A stretch of DNA of 64,000 nucleotides from Sinomonas sp. R1AF57 (GCF_002224485.1 NZ_CP022463.1:2338692-2402691), one strand, 5' to 3'; counted from the stretch's first letter, positions 23,446 to 33,429 are shown. Notes: a model not told the origin generated them from the sequence alone. Made by a program: numbers and translations.

Positions 23446-24768
23446 ATGGACGGAACGCAGACTCTCGTGGTGGTTCTTGTGGCGCTGCTCGCTCTCCTTG
23501 TGGGGTGGGTGGCCGGCGCCGTGTGGGCGCGGAGGCGCGCAGCGCACGACGGCGGGGACCTCCCCGCGCTGCAGTCCCGCCTCTCGTCGGTGGAGGCCCA
23601 GCTCGCGGCCGCGAGCGCCGAACGCGACCTGCTCGCGCGCCAGAACGCCGCCCTGACGTCACTGGACGAGCAGGAGAACACGGTGCTCCACGCGCTGGCC
23701 CCGGTGGCCGAGAAGCTCGGCGCCGTCCAGCGCGCCGTGGCCCTGCTCGAGCGCGACCGCGTCGAGCAGTTCGGTCAGCTCGCGCAGCAGCTGCAGGAGG
23801 CGCGGAACTCCGATGCGGCAATCCTGCAGTCGGCCCATGCCCTCACCGCGGCGCTGGCCAACAACGCCTCTCGCGGCACGTGGGGCGAGGTCCAGCTGCG
23901 TCGTGTCGTCGAGGCCGCCGGGATGCTCGACCGGGTCGACTTCGCGGAGCAGGTCGCGACGTCCGGGGAGGCGGGTGCTGTCCGTCCCGACCTCGTCGTG
24001 TCGCTGCCGGGCGGCAAGCAGATCGTCGTCGATGCCAAGGTCCCGCTGGGTGCGTACCTGAGGGCGCAGGAGCACGCCCAGGATGCGAGCCCTGCGGGGA
24101 TCGCGGCACGGGAGAAGCACCTCGCGGAGCACGCCAAGGCCCTGCGCGCGCACGTGGACGTGCTGGGGAGCAAGAAGTACTGGGAAGCGGTCGGCGCGAG
24201 CCCCGAGCTGGTCGTGTGCTTCCTGCCGGCGGAGTCCTTCCTCGCGGAGGCGCTGCGCGCAGACGCGGGCCTCCTCGATTACGCGTTCACCCGGAACGTC
24301 GCGCTGGCCTCCCCTGCCACGCTCATGGCCCTGCTCAAGGGCGTTGCTTTCGGGTGGCGGCAGGAGCTCCTCACCGAGAACGCCCGCGAGCTGTTCGACC
24401 TGTCCCAGCAGCTGTACGGCCGGCTGAGCACGATGGGCGGCCACGTCGCGCGGCTCGGCGCGTCGCTCAAGGGGTCGGTCGAGCGGTACAACGCGTTCAT
24501 CGGCGCGCTGGAGTCGCGTGTGCTGCCCACGGCCCGGCGCATCAGCGCCCTGGACCTCGGTGCCCGCGAGACGCTTCCGGAGCTGCCCCCGGTCGAGACG
24601 ACGCCCCGCGTGCTCAGCGCGAGCGAGCTCCTGGACGAGCAGATGTGGCGGGACAACGGGATCGCTCCGCTGCCCGGGACGCTGGGAGGTGGCTCGGTCG
24701 ATCTGGGCGACGACTCCCGAGATGCGCGCGACGGCCAGCACGGGGCAGGCCACCGGCACTCGGCCTGA
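23446..24768 (+). CDS. rmuC: DNA recombination protein RmuC
   Basis: 440 aa, ATG at 23446 giving an immediate membrane anchor (LVVVLVALLALLVGWVAGA). A coiled-coil follows (about 35-130), then the RmuC nuclease-like domain with GTWGEVQLRRVVEAAGM, LPGGKQIVVDAKVPLGAYL and ESFLAEAL. In family members it limits inversions between short repeats. Divergent from ychF with a 64-bp gap. Confidence 0.93.
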   Translation: MDGTQTLVVVLVALLALLVGWVAGAVWARRRAAHDGGDLPALQSRLSSVEAQLAAASAERDLLARQNAALTSLDEQENTVLHALAPVAEKLGAVQRAVALLERDRVEQFGQLAQQLQEARNSDAAILQSAHALTAALANNASRGTWGEVQLRRVVEAAGMLDRVDFAEQVATSGEAGAVRPDLVVSLPGGKQIVVDAKVPLGAYLRAQEHAQDASPAGIAAREKHLAEHAKALRAHVDVLGSKKYWEAVGASPELVVCFLPAESFLAEALRADAGLLDYAFTRNVALASPATLMALLKGVAFGWRQELLTENARELFDLSQQLYGRLSTMGGHVARLGASLKGSVERYNAFIGALESRVLPTARRISALDLGARETLPELPPVETTPRVLSASELLDEQMWRDNGIAPLPGTLGGGSVDLGDDSRDARDGQHGAGHRHSA

Positions 24769-25024
24769 TCGGCCTGATCGGCGCCAGGGTCGCTCGGGGT
24801 AGACCGACGCTGCCCGCTCGGCGCTGCTCGGCGCGCGAGCCGGCAACGCGCGGAGACCGCTCGACGCGGCGCTGCGGTGCGGCAGCCGTGCCTGGCCAGA
24901 CGCCGGGCACCGCCGCCTCGGGCCGGCAACGCCGAGGCCAGGTGCCGCGCCGGGGCCAGGTGCCGCGGCGGCGAGAAGGGCTGTGGCCCCAACAATCACG
25001 CGTTGAGAAGGCACCTAGCATCGA

Positions 25025-25085
25025 GAAGTGCCGTTCTGCGGGAGAAGTGGCCCTTTCGTGCACTTCTCGCACAGAACGGCACTTC
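25025..25085. repeat. Large imperfect palindrome (25-nt arms), probable extragenic repeat/terminator
   Basis: The arm at 25025-25049 (GAAGTGCCGTTCTGCG then GGAGAAGTG) is the reverse complement of 25061-25085 with two mismatches, around an 11-nt loop. Each arm itself contains GAAGTG at both ends. It lies between the convergent rmuC and ispH genes and may terminate both. Its elaborate form suggests a dispersed extragenic palindrome. The remainder of 24769-25024 is GC-rich with short repeats (GGCCAGGTGCCGCG twice) and no gene. Confidence 0.8.
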
Positions 25086-25138
25086 CTGGCACGGGCGACG
25101 CCCCTAGGGTGACCCCGTCACGGGCCACACCCCCTACG

Positions 25139-25232
25139 GGTGACCTCGGCACCACACCCGGTGACCTCGACGCCACACCCGGTGACCTCGACGCCACACC
25201 CGGTGACCTCGACGCCACACGGGGTGACCTCG
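25139..25232. repeat. 21-bp tandem repeat, four copies plus a partial one
   Basis: Unit GGTGACCTCGACGCCACACC plus one base at 25139, 25160, 25181 and 25202, with a truncated fifth from 25223. The first copy differs at two positions and the middle two are identical. It ends just before the stop of ispH (25246) and is not part of a gene. Confidence 0.9.
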
Positions 25233-25245
25233 GCTGGGGTAGGCC

Positions 25246-26331
25246 TCAGCTCTGGGGGCGCTGACCTCTGCCGCCGAGGCCCCGGCTCGAGTCGCCGGCT
25301 TCCTTGAGCGTGCTGCGAAGCTCCTTGGGCAGGGAGAAGAGGATGTCCTCTTCAGCGGTCACGACCTCCTCGACGGTGCCGAAGCCGTAGTCGGCGGCGA
25401 GCCTGAGGACGTCCTGGACCAGGACCTCGGGCACGGACGCGCCGGAGGTCACGCCGATGGTCGAGACGCCCTCGAACCATGACTCGTCCACCTCGTTCGC
25501 GAAGTCCACCCGGTACGCGGCCTTGGCACCGTACTCGAGCGCAACCTCGACGAGACGCACGGAATTCGAGGAGTTCGCGGACCCCACGACGATCACCAGA
25601 TCAGCCTGCGGCGCGATCTTCTTGATAGCGGCCTGCCGGTTGGAGGTCGCGTAGCAGATGTCGTCGCTGGGCGGGTCCTGCAGGTTCGGGAAGCGCTCCC
25701 GGAGGCGCCGGACGGTCTCCATCGTCTCGTCGACGGACAGCGTGGTCTGGGAGAGCCAGATGAGCTTGTCGGGGTCGCGGACCTGGATGGTGTCGGCTTC
25801 CTCCGGCGAGTTGACGATCTGGGTGTGGTCCGGGGCCTCGCCGTACGTCCCCTCGACCTCCTCGTGGCCGACGTGGCCGATGAGCAGGATCTCGTAGTCG
25901 CCCTTCGCGAAGCGGACGGCCTCGCGGTGCACCTTCGTCACCAGGGGGCACGTTGCATCGATGGTGCGGAGGCCGCGGTCGGCCGCCGACTGGACCACGG
26001 CCGGGCTCACTCCATGGGCGGAGAACACGACCAGGGCACCTTCCGGCACCTCGTCGGTCTCTTCGACGAAGACCGCCCCGCGCTCCTCGAGGGTCTCCAC
26101 GACGTGCCGGTTGTGGACGATCTGCTTGCGCACGTAGACCGGGGCACCATAGTGCTCCAACGCCTTCTCGACGGCGATGACGGCCCGGTCGACCCCGGCG
26201 CAGTAGCCGCGGGGCGCGGCGAGCAGGACCTTCTTCTCACCCTCGACCGGAGCCACGGCAGCCACGTCCTCGGGCGAGCGGCGGCGCCGCGGGACCGTGG
26301 GCATAGACAAGGCAACGGGGGTTGAGGTCAT
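25246..26331 (-). CDS. ispH: 4-hydroxy-3-methylbut-2-enyl diphosphate reductase (IspH/LytB)
   Basis: 361 aa. Last enzyme of the MEP isoprenoid pathway, an iron-sulfur enzyme that reduces HMBPP to IPP and DMAPP. The three cluster cysteines are in [25 protein letters not shown] and [11 protein letters not shown]; the HNRHVVETL and SAHGVSP motifs are present. A 40-residue Pro/Arg-rich N-terminal extension precedes the core. TAGCAT lies six bases before the ATG, suggesting a leaderless mRNA. Confidence 0.97.
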   Translation of the reverse strand: MTSTPVALSMPTVPRRRRSPEDVAAVAPVEGEKKVLLAAPRGYCAGVDRAVIAVEKALEHYGAPVYVRKQIVHNRHVVETLEERGAVFVEETDEVPEGALVVFSAHGVSPAVVQSAADRGLRTIDATCPLVTKVHREAVRFAKGDYEILLIGHVGHEEVEGTYGEAPDHTQIVNSPEEADTIQVRDPDKLIWLSQTTLSVDETMETVRRLRERFPNLQDPPSDDICYATSNRQAAIKKIAPQADLVIVVGSANSSNSVRLVEVALEYGAKAAYRVDFANEVDESWFEGVSTIGVTSGASVPEVLVQDVLRLAADYGFGTVEEVVTAEEDILFSLPKELRSTLKEAGDSSRGLGGRGQRPQS

Positions 26332-26358
26332 GCCACTATGCTACCGGCGCCGGTCCGG

Positions 26359-27192
26359 CTACTGCGGCGCCGGACGCCTCCGCTGACGCGCTCCTAGCAC
26401 CAGGCCCACGACCAGGAAGACCGCGCCGACGGCGGCAACACCGACGATCCACGGCCCGAACGCGTCCGCCAGGAGCTGCCCTGCGCGCTGGGCGAACACG
26501 CCGGCCACGCTTCCCTGGGAGCCCTGTGAGCCGGCCACCGAGGCCATGAGGAAGGTTCCGGCGCCGAGGAGCCCTGCCACCACGAGGAGGCCGCCGCCGG
26601 CCCAGGCGAGGGCGGTTCCGCGCCGACGCGCGAAGAGCAGGCCGAGCAGGAGCGCGAGCACGGCGCCGGCCGACAGCGGCAGGGCCAGGGCGGCCGCGTC
26701 CTGCGCGAAGGTGAGCGCTGCGCGCTGCTGAGCGTTTCCGACGGGCACCGTGATGCTCGGCGCATCCGAGAAGCCGACACCGAGGCCGGCGCCGAGGCGG
26801 TCCAGGACGACGTCGGCCAGGGGCCGGAGCTCGAGGGTGAAGGCTGACGTCGAAGCGGTGGCGGGACTGAAGTTCAGCCTGTGGCTCTCCCGGAGGGTCG
26901 ACTCCCACGCGGAAGGGAAGGCCGGGTCGGACGTCAGTCCCTCGAGGGTCTTCTCGGCGAGCTCGGTGGCCGCGGGCCTCAGCGGAGCGGGCACTCCCGA
27001 GGCCGAGACCGCCGTCGCTGTCAACGACTTGCCCAGCGCTGCCTGGAAGTCAGCGTCCCGGTTCAACGGGGCCAGGAGCCGCACGAAGCCGTCCTCGTTC
27101 ACGACGTTCCGCTCGATCCAGAGCGACGGCACGGCAGCCGCGGTAAGGACGACGGCGAGCAGCACGGAGAGGGCAGAGAGCACAGTACGCAT
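26359..27192 (-). CDS. Membrane protein of unknown function
   Basis: 277 aa. An N-terminal hydrophobic helix (LSVLLAVVLTAAAVPSLW) is followed by about 150 residues predicted outside the membrane (DGFVRLLAPLNRDADFQAALG), two membrane helices near 170-210, and a last helix near 245-270 with an Arg-rich cytoplasmic tail. No enzymatic motif. It sits between ispH (same strand, 28 bp) and the divergent xseA. Confidence 0.75.
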   Translation of the reverse strand: MRTVLSALSVLLAVVLTAAAVPSLWIERNVVNEDGFVRLLAPLNRDADFQAALGKSLTATAVSASGVPAPLRPAATELAEKTLEGLTSDPAFPSAWESTLRESHRLNFSPATASTSAFTLELRPLADVVLDRLGAGLGVGFSDAPSITVPVGNAQQRAALTFAQDAAALALPLSAGAVLALLLGLLFARRRGTALAWAGGGLLVVAGLLGAGTFLMASVAGSQGSQGSVAGVFAQRAGQLLADAFGPWIVGVAAVGAVFLVVGLVLGARQRRRPAPQ

Positions 27193-27299
27193 GGACTTCC
27201 CGGGGTCGGCAACGCGCCCATCCTATCGGCGGCGCCTAACGGGTTCCGCATGCGAGGACTGTCGGTGCCGCGTGATACTGGTTGGCTATGGTGGCAGGG

Positions 27300-28646
27300 A
27301 TGGAAGAACCGGACCTCTCGACGCTGCCCGCGCGGGCCGCGGACACGACGCCGGAGAACCCGTGGCCCCTGCACGTGCTCTCCCGCAAGCTCAAGGAGCA
27401 CATCGAGCGTTCGCCGCAGGTGTGGATCGAGGGCCAGGTGATCGAGCTGAACCGCAGGGGCCAGACGGCGTACCTGACACTCCGCGACGTCGACGCGGAG
27501 ATCTCGCTCCCCGCGTCCGCATGGGGGACGGTGATGGCGAGGCTACGCGAACCGATCGAGCGCGGTTCCCGTGTGGTGGCCCTCGTCAAGCCCGAAATGT
27601 GGCTCAAGACGGGCCGGCTCACCATGGCCGTGCGCGACATGCGCCCGGTGGGCCTCGGAGACCTGCTGGCGCGCATCGAGCGGCTGCGGCAGGCACTCGG
27701 GTCGGAGGGGCTCTTCGCCGACCACCGCAAGAGGCCCCTCCCGATGCTCCCCCACCGCATCGGCCTCATTACGGGCCGGGACTCTGACGCCAAGAAGGAC
27801 GTGCTGCGCAATGCGGCGCTGCGCTGGCCGGCCGTCCAGTTCGAGATCCGTGAGGTCGCGGTCCAGGGCGCAAGCGCCGTCTCGGAGGTCCTCGGCGCGC
27901 TCCGCGAACTCGACGGCCTGGCAGAGGTGGACGTCATCGTCATCGCCCGCGGCGGCGGCTCCCTCGAGGACCTCCTGCCCTTCAGCAACGAATCTCTCGT
28001 GCGGGCCGTCGCGGAAGCGGTGACCCCGGTCGTCAGCGCGATCGGGCACGAGGCCGACCGGCCGATCCTGGACGACGTCGCCGACCTGCGCGCCTCGACG
28101 CCCACGGACGCCGCGAAGCGCATCGTCCCGGACGTGACCGAAGAGCTGGCTCGGGTGCGGCAATGCCGAGAGCGGTTCGAGCGGCAGGTCAGGCTCCTGG
28201 TGGAGCGGGAGTCCGACCGGCTCGCCTCGATACGCAGCCGCCCGGCGCTCTCGTGCCCCGACACCATGGTCGAGGGCCGGCACGACGAGCTCCAGCGCCT
28301 CCGGGGCCGCTCGCTCGCCGCGGTGAGTACCGCCGTCGCACGCGCGTCCGACGGCGTGGCGCACCTTCGTGCCCAGATGCGTGCCCTCTCGCCGCAGCAG
28401 ACGCTCGACCGCGGGTACGCCGTCGTGCAGCTCGCCGCGGGCGTGCCGGGAACCGAGGCTCACCCCGGAGCAGTGGTCTTCGATCCGGACCAGGCGCCCG
28501 CGGGCACCGCCCTGCGGCTCCGGCTTGCCCGGGGCGAACTCGCGGCACGCTCCGAGGGCGCACAGCCCGCTGCCGCCTCCGGTCCCCCGCACCCGAACGC
28601 CACCCTGTCGTCGACCAACCACGAGGAGGACCCCCGCGATGGCTGA
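27300..28646 (+). CDS. xseA: Exodeoxyribonuclease VII large subunit
   Basis: 448 aa from ATG at 27300, which sits six bases after TATGGT (leaderless arrangement); in-frame ATG at 27288 and TTG at 27282 are alternatives. N-terminal OB fold ([23 protein letters not shown]), then the nuclease domain with [23 protein letters not shown] and the signature [16 protein letters not shown], and a C-terminal coiled-coil that binds the small subunit. Degrades single-stranded DNA. Overlaps xseB by 8 bp. Confidence 0.95.
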   Translation: MEEPDLSTLPARAADTTPENPWPLHVLSRKLKEHIERSPQVWIEGQVIELNRRGQTAYLTLRDVDAEISLPASAWGTVMARLREPIERGSRVVALVKPEMWLKTGRLTMAVRDMRPVGLGDLLARIERLRQALGSEGLFADHRKRPLPMLPHRIGLITGRDSDAKKDVLRNAALRWPAVQFEIREVAVQGASAVSEVLGALRELDGLAEVDVIVIARGGGSLEDLLPFSNESLVRAVAEAVTPVVSAIGHEADRPILDDVADLRASTPTDAAKRIVPDVTEELARVRQCRERFERQVRLLVERESDRLASIRSRPALSCPDTMVEGRHDELQRLRGRSLAAVSTAVARASDGVAHLRAQMRALSPQQTLDRGYAVVQLAAGVPGTEAHPGAVVFDPDQAPAGTALRLRLARGELAARSEGAQPAAASGPPHPNATLSSTNHEEDPRDG

Positions 28647-28905
28647 AGCATCCGGACCACAGCAGAACGGCTCGTCGCCGGCGGGCTCGGCCCGCGCGGC
28701 GGAGGGGCTCGACAGCCTGTCCTATGAGGAGGCCCGCGAGCAGCTCGTCGCCGTAGTATCCCGGCTCGAGGCCGGCGGGGTGAGCCTCGAGGAGTCGTTG
28801 GCGCTGTGGGAACGCGGTGAGGCGCTCGCCAATCGCTGTGAGGAATGGCTCGAGGGAGCGCGACGCCGCCTCGACGCCGCACGCCGCCCGCCAGAGGAAG
28901 GCTGA
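28639..28905 (+). CDS. xseB: Exodeoxyribonuclease VII small subunit
   Basis: 88 aa. A disordered N-terminal 25 residues precede the family core [37 protein letters not shown], two helices that coat the large subunit. GAGGAGGA lies about 8 bases before the ATG. Start overlaps the end of xseA, so the two are coupled. Confidence 0.93.
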   Translation: MAEASGPQQNGSSPAGSARAAEGLDSLSYEEAREQLVAVVSRLEAGGVSLEESLALWERGEALANRCEEWLEGARRRLDAARRPPEEG

Positions 28906-28910
28906 CCCAC

Positions 28911-28973
28911 AGTCCGGCACAGGGGCCACGCAGTCCGGCACAGGGGCCACGCAGTCCGGCACGGGGGCCACGC
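28911..28973. repeat. 21-bp tandem repeat, three copies
   Basis: Unit AGTCCGGCACAGGGGCCACG plus one base at 28911-28931, 28932-28952 and 28953-28973 (one change in the last). Begins 5 bp after the xseB stop; convergent gap, non-coding. Confidence 0.9.
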
Positions 28974-29010
28974 ACTCGGCGCGCGGCGGCCTCGAGGCCG
29001 GTAGAGGGAC

Positions 29011-30678
29011 CTATCCCTCCAGCCGGAGCGCCTCTACTCTTTCCCCGGGCCCCACGAGGACAAGCGCCCTGCGGGAGCGGATCCCTTCGAGGGCCCTTGC
29101 CACGGCCTCGGCGCTCGGCCCCTCAGGCTGCGCGTGGGGCTCCTGGTCCCTGGGCAGCCCGTTGCCGCTGCGCCAGACCGTGACGGTGGCCCCGGTCGCC
29201 TCGGTGATGGCGCGCGAGAACGGCTCGGGGTCAAGCGCGGTGACCAGGATCGCCTTGCCGATCGACGGCCTCGCGGCGTGGGCGGGGAACTCTGCGCGGT
29301 CGTGCCGCCACACCGCGTAGTGATAGCTCGCCGCGAGCGCGGTGGCGACCAGGATGCCGAGTGGAACCCTGATGTCGGCGATCAGGGCCAGTCCGCCGCC
29401 CCCGGCGAGCCATGACCGGAAGACCTGGAAGCCGATCACCAGCAAGGTGACGAGGGCAGCGACGGCGCTCACGCCGAAGACGACCACGAGGTAGATGCGC
29501 CGTCCAGGCGGCTGGCCCGCCAGCGGTTCGGAGAGCACGTGGGTGGGCTTCCAGACGAGCCACCAGACCAGCCCGCCGACGGCCAGCGACGCGAATCCTC
29601 CCAGCAGGAGCGCACGGGCGCCGGTGCCGGCCAGCGGTGCGCTCACCAGGGAGAGGAGGGCATTGATGATCACGCCGACGCCCGACGCGGCGCCGACGAG
29701 GGCAATGCCAGCGGTCACGAGCCGGGCGGCCTGCCGGGCGGAGACGGAGCGGGCGGCGACGAGCGGGCGGTGGTAGGCCCAGACGAGCCACCCGATGGTC
29801 CCGGCTGCCAGCGCCGCCGGCAGCGGATCCAGCAGGGACAGCACCGGAGCGGCCGCCTCGTCACGGTCGAACAGGAGCCGGAGGACGACGAAGAGCGCCG
29901 TTCCAGCACCACTCAGGGCCGCGACGCCCGCCGCGAAGATGCCGACGAGGACGAGGACCACGTCGCTGAAGTCCGTGCGGAGCCTGCGCCCGCCCTCGAC
30001 GATCCAGTGCCAGAGCCACACCAGGGCCCCGCCCGCTGCCCAGACCGCCGCAGCCAGCACCCCGCCCCACCACGTCCTGCTCTCGCCCTGTCCGGCGAGA
30101 ACTGCCACCTGGTCGCCCGAGAGGGCCTGGACTGCTGCCCTGAGGAGCCGCGTGAGCGCGGTTCCGGCCATGGCCGCACCGAGCGTGAGGCCGAAGCCCC
30201 CGCCGACGACGGCGGGCACGTCCGCGAGCAGGAGGGGGCCCTTCTCCCTGCTCCGCCACATCCACCGATGCCACGTCAGCACGCCCGCCCACACCACAGC
30301 GGTGGCCAGGAGGCCGTTCCAGCCCTCGGTCCGCCCCTCGACGAGCCCCGCCAGGAGCGCGAGGAGCTGGGTCGACGCCACGACCAGCGCGACGCTGTAC
30401 AGGCCTGCGACGTACAGGTCCCAGGCCGTTGAGCGCCGCTCCTCGGGGTCCGCGAGGCGCCTCCAGACGAACCACCACAGCAGCGCCGCGAGCGGCGCAC
30501 CGATCACCGTGAAGGCGAGCGACTGCGCGAGTCCTGCTGTGCCATCCCCGGCAAGGACCTGCCCCGACGGGAGGACCCGGGTGAGCAGACCGCTGAGTCC
30601 GCTCGCGGCGATCACCACGAGGGCAAAGAGGAGCACGTAGAGGATGAGCCGCCGGACGGCAGGAAGGGCGGAGCTCAT
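29011..30678 (-). CDS. Polytopic membrane protein with repeated DUF5671-like modules
   Basis: 555 aa from ATG at 30678, overlapping the upstream stop by 4 bp. About twelve membrane helices, arranged as repeats of a four-helix unit; the hallmark [LI]W-x-[VL]-x-R segment after each unit recurs (ALLWWFVWRRLADPEERR, IGWLVWAYHRPLV, GLVWWLVWKPTHVL). A cytoplasmic C-terminal domain (about 470-555; FSRAITEATGATVTVWRSG, RRALVLVGPGERVEALRL) follows. Function unknown; cotranscribed with the following gene. Confidence 0.75.
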   Translation of the reverse strand: MSSALPAVRRLILYVLLFALVVIAASGLSGLLTRVLPSGQVLAGDGTAGLAQSLAFTVIGAPLAALLWWFVWRRLADPEERRSTAWDLYVAGLYSVALVVASTQLLALLAGLVEGRTEGWNGLLATAVVWAGVLTWHRWMWRSREKGPLLLADVPAVVGGGFGLTLGAAMAGTALTRLLRAAVQALSGDQVAVLAGQGESRTWWGGVLAAAVWAAGGALVWLWHWIVEGGRRLRTDFSDVVLVLVGIFAAGVAALSGAGTALFVVLRLLFDRDEAAAPVLSLLDPLPAALAAGTIGWLVWAYHRPLVAARSVSARQAARLVTAGIALVGAASGVGVIINALLSLVSAPLAGTGARALLLGGFASLAVGGLVWWLVWKPTHVLSEPLAGQPPGRRIYLVVVFGVSAVAALVTLLVIGFQVFRSWLAGGGGLALIADIRVPLGILVATALAASYHYAVWRHDRAEFPAHAARPSIGKAILVTALDPEPFSRAITEATGATVTVWRSGNGLPRDQEPHAQPEGPSAEAVARALEGIRSRRALVLVGPGERVEALRLEG

Positions 30679-31187
30679 GGTGCGACACTCTTCATGAGCG
30701 GCGGGCAGACCGCGATCATCGGCGGCGCCGACACGATCGCCCACTGGTTGTTCGCCTTGACGAGCTGGAAGTCACCCGGCGTCGAGTAGTCGGAGGGGCC
30801 GAACGGTCCTCCCTGCGCCGTCTGGACGAGCGCCACCCGTACCGTGGCCGTCGATTCGCGCTCGGTGGTCGAGCGCAATTCCACGCGCACGTTCTCCAGG
30901 AACTGGGGGCTCTGCTGATAGCTGCCGGGATAGGAGGCGCACTGCTTCCGGGCATCGTCCGAGAGCGTGGACAGGGCCGTTGCCGTATCGCCGGCGAGGT
31001 AGGCCTCTGCATACTTCTGCACGACCCCGGCGGGCGTGGACGGGTCGACCGGCGGCGGTGCACCCCGGGAGAGGATGAGGGCCACCGAGGCCACGACGAG
31101 CACTCCGATGAGCGAGAGGACCACCGCGAGAACACGCCCGGGACCCCGCGTCCGCGTGGAACCTCCTGCCGCGCTGCTGTCCGTCAT
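30675..31187 (-). CDS. Membrane-anchored hypothetical protein with an NTF2-like extracytoplasmic domain
   Basis: 170 aa from ATG at 31187. One membrane helix (VLAVVLSLIGVLVVASVALIL), then an extracytoplasmic domain beginning TPAGVVQKYAEAYLAGDTATALSTL, the pattern of DUF4878/NTF2-like domains, ending in strands (ATVRVALVQT, FQLVKANNQWAIV). First gene of a two-gene operon with the DUF5671-like protein. Confidence 0.75.
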   Translation of the reverse strand: MTDSSAAGGSTRTRGPGRVLAVVLSLIGVLVVASVALILSRGAPPPVDPSTPAGVVQKYAEAYLAGDTATALSTLSDDARKQCASYPGSYQQSPQFLENVRVELRSTTERESTATVRVALVQTAQGGPFGPSDYSTPGDFQLVKANNQWAIVSAPPMIAVCPPLMKSVAP

Positions 31188-31247
31188 GGCGACAGTCTGC
31201 GGCGTCACGGACCGCGCGGACAGGGCACTACGTCCCCGAGAGCGGGC

Positions 31248-32099
31248 TCAGCTGGCGAGGACGCGTGCCCGCTCCCGCTCCAGGCTGTACGAGGGCTCCG
31301 GCCAGTCCGGCGTGATGCTCTTGAACGCGCCGATGAGGAGCTCGAGGACGGCGATGCGCGCGTACCACTTCCGGTCGGCCGGGACGACGTGCCATGGAGC
31401 CCACGGCGTGGAGGTCATGTCGATCGCCTTCTGGTACGCGTCCATGTAGGCACCCCAGTGCTGGCGCTCGTCGACGTCGCCGGGGTTGTACTTCCAGCGC
31501 TTGACCGGGTCCTCGAGCCGGGCAAGGAGCCGACGCTTCTGCTCCTCCTTGGAAATGTGCAGCATGACCTTCACGATGGTCGTCCCGCGCGCGGCGACGC
31601 CCTGCTCGAAGTCCCGGATCTCGCGGTACCGCCGCTGGATCGTGGCTTCGTCCGCCCAGCCGTGGACCCGATGGATCAGGACTTCCTCGTAGTGCGAGCG
31701 GTCGAAGACGCCGAGCATCCCGGGCCCCGGCAGCTCGCGCTCGACCCTCCAGAGGAAGTCGTGCTGCTTCTCCTCGTCGGTGGGCGCCTTGAACGCCTTC
31801 AGGTGGACTCCCTGGACGTCCACGCCGCCCACGACGTGGCTGACGATCCCGCCCTTGCCGGCGGTGTCCATGGCCTGGAGGATCAGCAGGACCGACGGGG
31901 CATCGCCGTCGCGTCCCGCGGCGTACAGCCGCTCCTGGTACTCAGCGAGCACGATGTCCCGCCGGGCGAGGTGGACCTTGCCCTCGGCCTTGTCGCCCGA
32001 GAAGCCGGGGGTGGCGGCCGGGTCGACGTCGCCCAGATGGAAGTTCCTGCCGACACGGAGCAGGTCGCCGACATCCTTGGCGAAGCCCTTGGATCCCAT
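31248..32099 (-). CDS. ppk2: Polyphosphate kinase 2 family protein
   Basis: 283 aa from ATG at 32099, with GGAAGG five bases upstream. Single PPK2 domain: Walker A-like QAMDTAGKGG, lid region HVVGGVDVQGVHLKAFKAP, Walker B FDRSHYEEVL, then KYNPGDVDERQHW and TPWAPWHVVPADRKWYARI. Such enzymes transfer phosphate between polyphosphate and nucleotides, usually favouring NDP or NMP phosphorylation. Nucleotide preference cannot be told from the sequence alone. Confidence 0.93.
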   Translation of the reverse strand: MGSKGFAKDVGDLLRVGRNFHLGDVDPAATPGFSGDKAEGKVHLARRDIVLAEYQERLYAAGRDGDAPSVLLILQAMDTAGKGGIVSHVVGGVDVQGVHLKAFKAPTDEEKQHDFLWRVERELPGPGMLGVFDRSHYEEVLIHRVHGWADEATIQRRYREIRDFEQGVAARGTTIVKVMLHISKEEQKRRLLARLEDPVKRWKYNPGDVDERQHWGAYMDAYQKAIDMTSTPWAPWHVVPADRKWYARIAVLELLIGAFKSITPDWPEPSYSLERERARVLAS

Positions 32100-32132
32100 C
32101 ACGCCTTCCTTCCCCGCACCGAGCGGCCTTCC

Positions 32133-33353
32133 TCAGTTGCCCTTGTACCTGCCGAGGAAGTCTGCCATACGGGTGATGGCCTCTTCGATGTCCGCCACGG
32201 CGGGGAGGGTCACCATGCGGAAGTGGTCCGGCGCGGTCCAGTTGAACGCGCGGCCGTGGGAGACGAGGATCTTCTGCTCGCGCAGGAGGTCGAGGACGAA
32301 CTTCTCGTCGTCCCGGATCGGATACACCTCCGGGTCGAGCCGCGGGAACAGGTACAGGGCGCCTTTGGCCTGCTTCGTGGAGACGCCGGGAATGGCATTG
32401 AGCATCTCGTACGCCTTGTTGCGCTGCTCGAGCAGGCGGCCTCCGGGGAGGATGAGGTCGTTGATGCTCTGGTAGCCGCCGAGCGCGGTCTGGATGGCGT
32501 GCTGCGCGGGAACGTTCGCGCACAGGCGCATGTTCGCGAGCAGGTTGATGCCCTCGAGGTAGTCCGCGGCGTCCTTCTTGGGGCCCGAGATCGCCATCCA
32601 CCCCGCCCGGTAGCCGCACACGCGGTACGCCTTGGACAGGCCCGAGAAGGTCAGGCACAGCACGTCCTCGCCGGTGAAGGCGGCCAGGTTCGTGTGGGTT
32701 GCGCCGTCGTAGAGGATCTTCTCGTAGATCTCGTCCGCGAAGATGATGAGCCCGTGCTTCTCGGCGAGCTCGACGATGCGGCGCAGCGTCGCATCCGAGT
32801 ACAGGGCGCCGGTCGGGTTGTTCGGGTTGATCACGACGATGCCCTTGGTGCGGGGGCTGATCTTCGCTTCGAGGTCCTCGAGGTCGGGCTCCCAGTCCTG
32901 CTCCTCGTCGCAGAGGTAGTGGACAGCGCGTCCCCCGGCGAGGGAGACCGACGCCGTCCACAGGGGGTAGTCCGGGGTCGGCACGAGGATCTCGTCGCCC
33001 TGCTCGAGGAGGGCCATGAGGGACATCGTGATCAGCTCCGACACCCCGTTGCCGAGGTAGATGTCGTCGACGTGGATGTTCTGGATTCCCCGGGTCTGGT
33101 AGTACTGCGAGACCGCCGTGCGTGCCGAGAAGATGCCGCGGGAGTCGCTGTAGCCCTGTGCGTGCGGCAGGTGGCGGATCATGTCGACGAGGATCGCGTC
33201 CGGGGCCTCGAAGCCGAACGGCGCCGGGTTCCCGATGTTCAGCTTGAGGATCCTGTGGCCCTCTGCCTCCATCTGCTGGGCAGCCTCCAGAATTGGCCCC
33301 CTGATGTCGTAGAGCACGTTGTGGAGCTTGGTCGACTGCAGAAACTGGGCCAT
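32133..33353 (-). CDS. PLP-dependent aminotransferase, AlaA-type (alanine/glutamate)
   Basis: 406 aa, the size of E. coli AlaA. Fold type I: substrate-site YLGNGVSEL, PTPDYPLW, NPNNPTGALYS (cofactor-binding Asn), Asp-Glu of IFADEIYEKILYDG, PLP lysine in FSGLSKAYRVCGYRAGW, and GRAFNW near the C-terminal Arg region. Likely interconverts pyruvate and alanine with glutamate as donor. A CATATT box six bases before the ATG suggests a leaderless transcript. Confidence 0.9.
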   Translation of the reverse strand: MAQFLQSTKLHNVLYDIRGPILEAAQQMEAEGHRILKLNIGNPAPFGFEAPDAILVDMIRHLPHAQGYSDSRGIFSARTAVSQYYQTRGIQNIHVDDIYLGNGVSELITMSLMALLEQGDEILVPTPDYPLWTASVSLAGGRAVHYLCDEEQDWEPDLEDLEAKISPRTKGIVVINPNNPTGALYSDATLRRIVELAEKHGLIIFADEIYEKILYDGATHTNLAAFTGEDVLCLTFSGLSKAYRVCGYRAGWMAISGPKKDAADYLEGINLLANMRLCANVPAQHAIQTALGGYQSINDLILPGGRLLEQRNKAYEMLNAIPGVSTKQAKGALYLFPRLDPEVYPIRDDEKFVLDLLREQKILVSHGRAFNWTAPDHFRMVTLPAVADIEEAITRMADFLGRYKGN

Positions 33354-33429
33354 TGTCCAAATATGCCACAGGGTGCGAGCCGCGCCCTGCGACGCTGCTC
33401 ACACCCTGCTGCCCCTGCGGATGGGCGGG

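Noticed and set aside
22305..25112. Long plus-strand frame across ychF and beyond
   Set aside because: Antisense to ychF, then frameshifted relative to rmuC; low-complexity Arg/Gly/Val composition.
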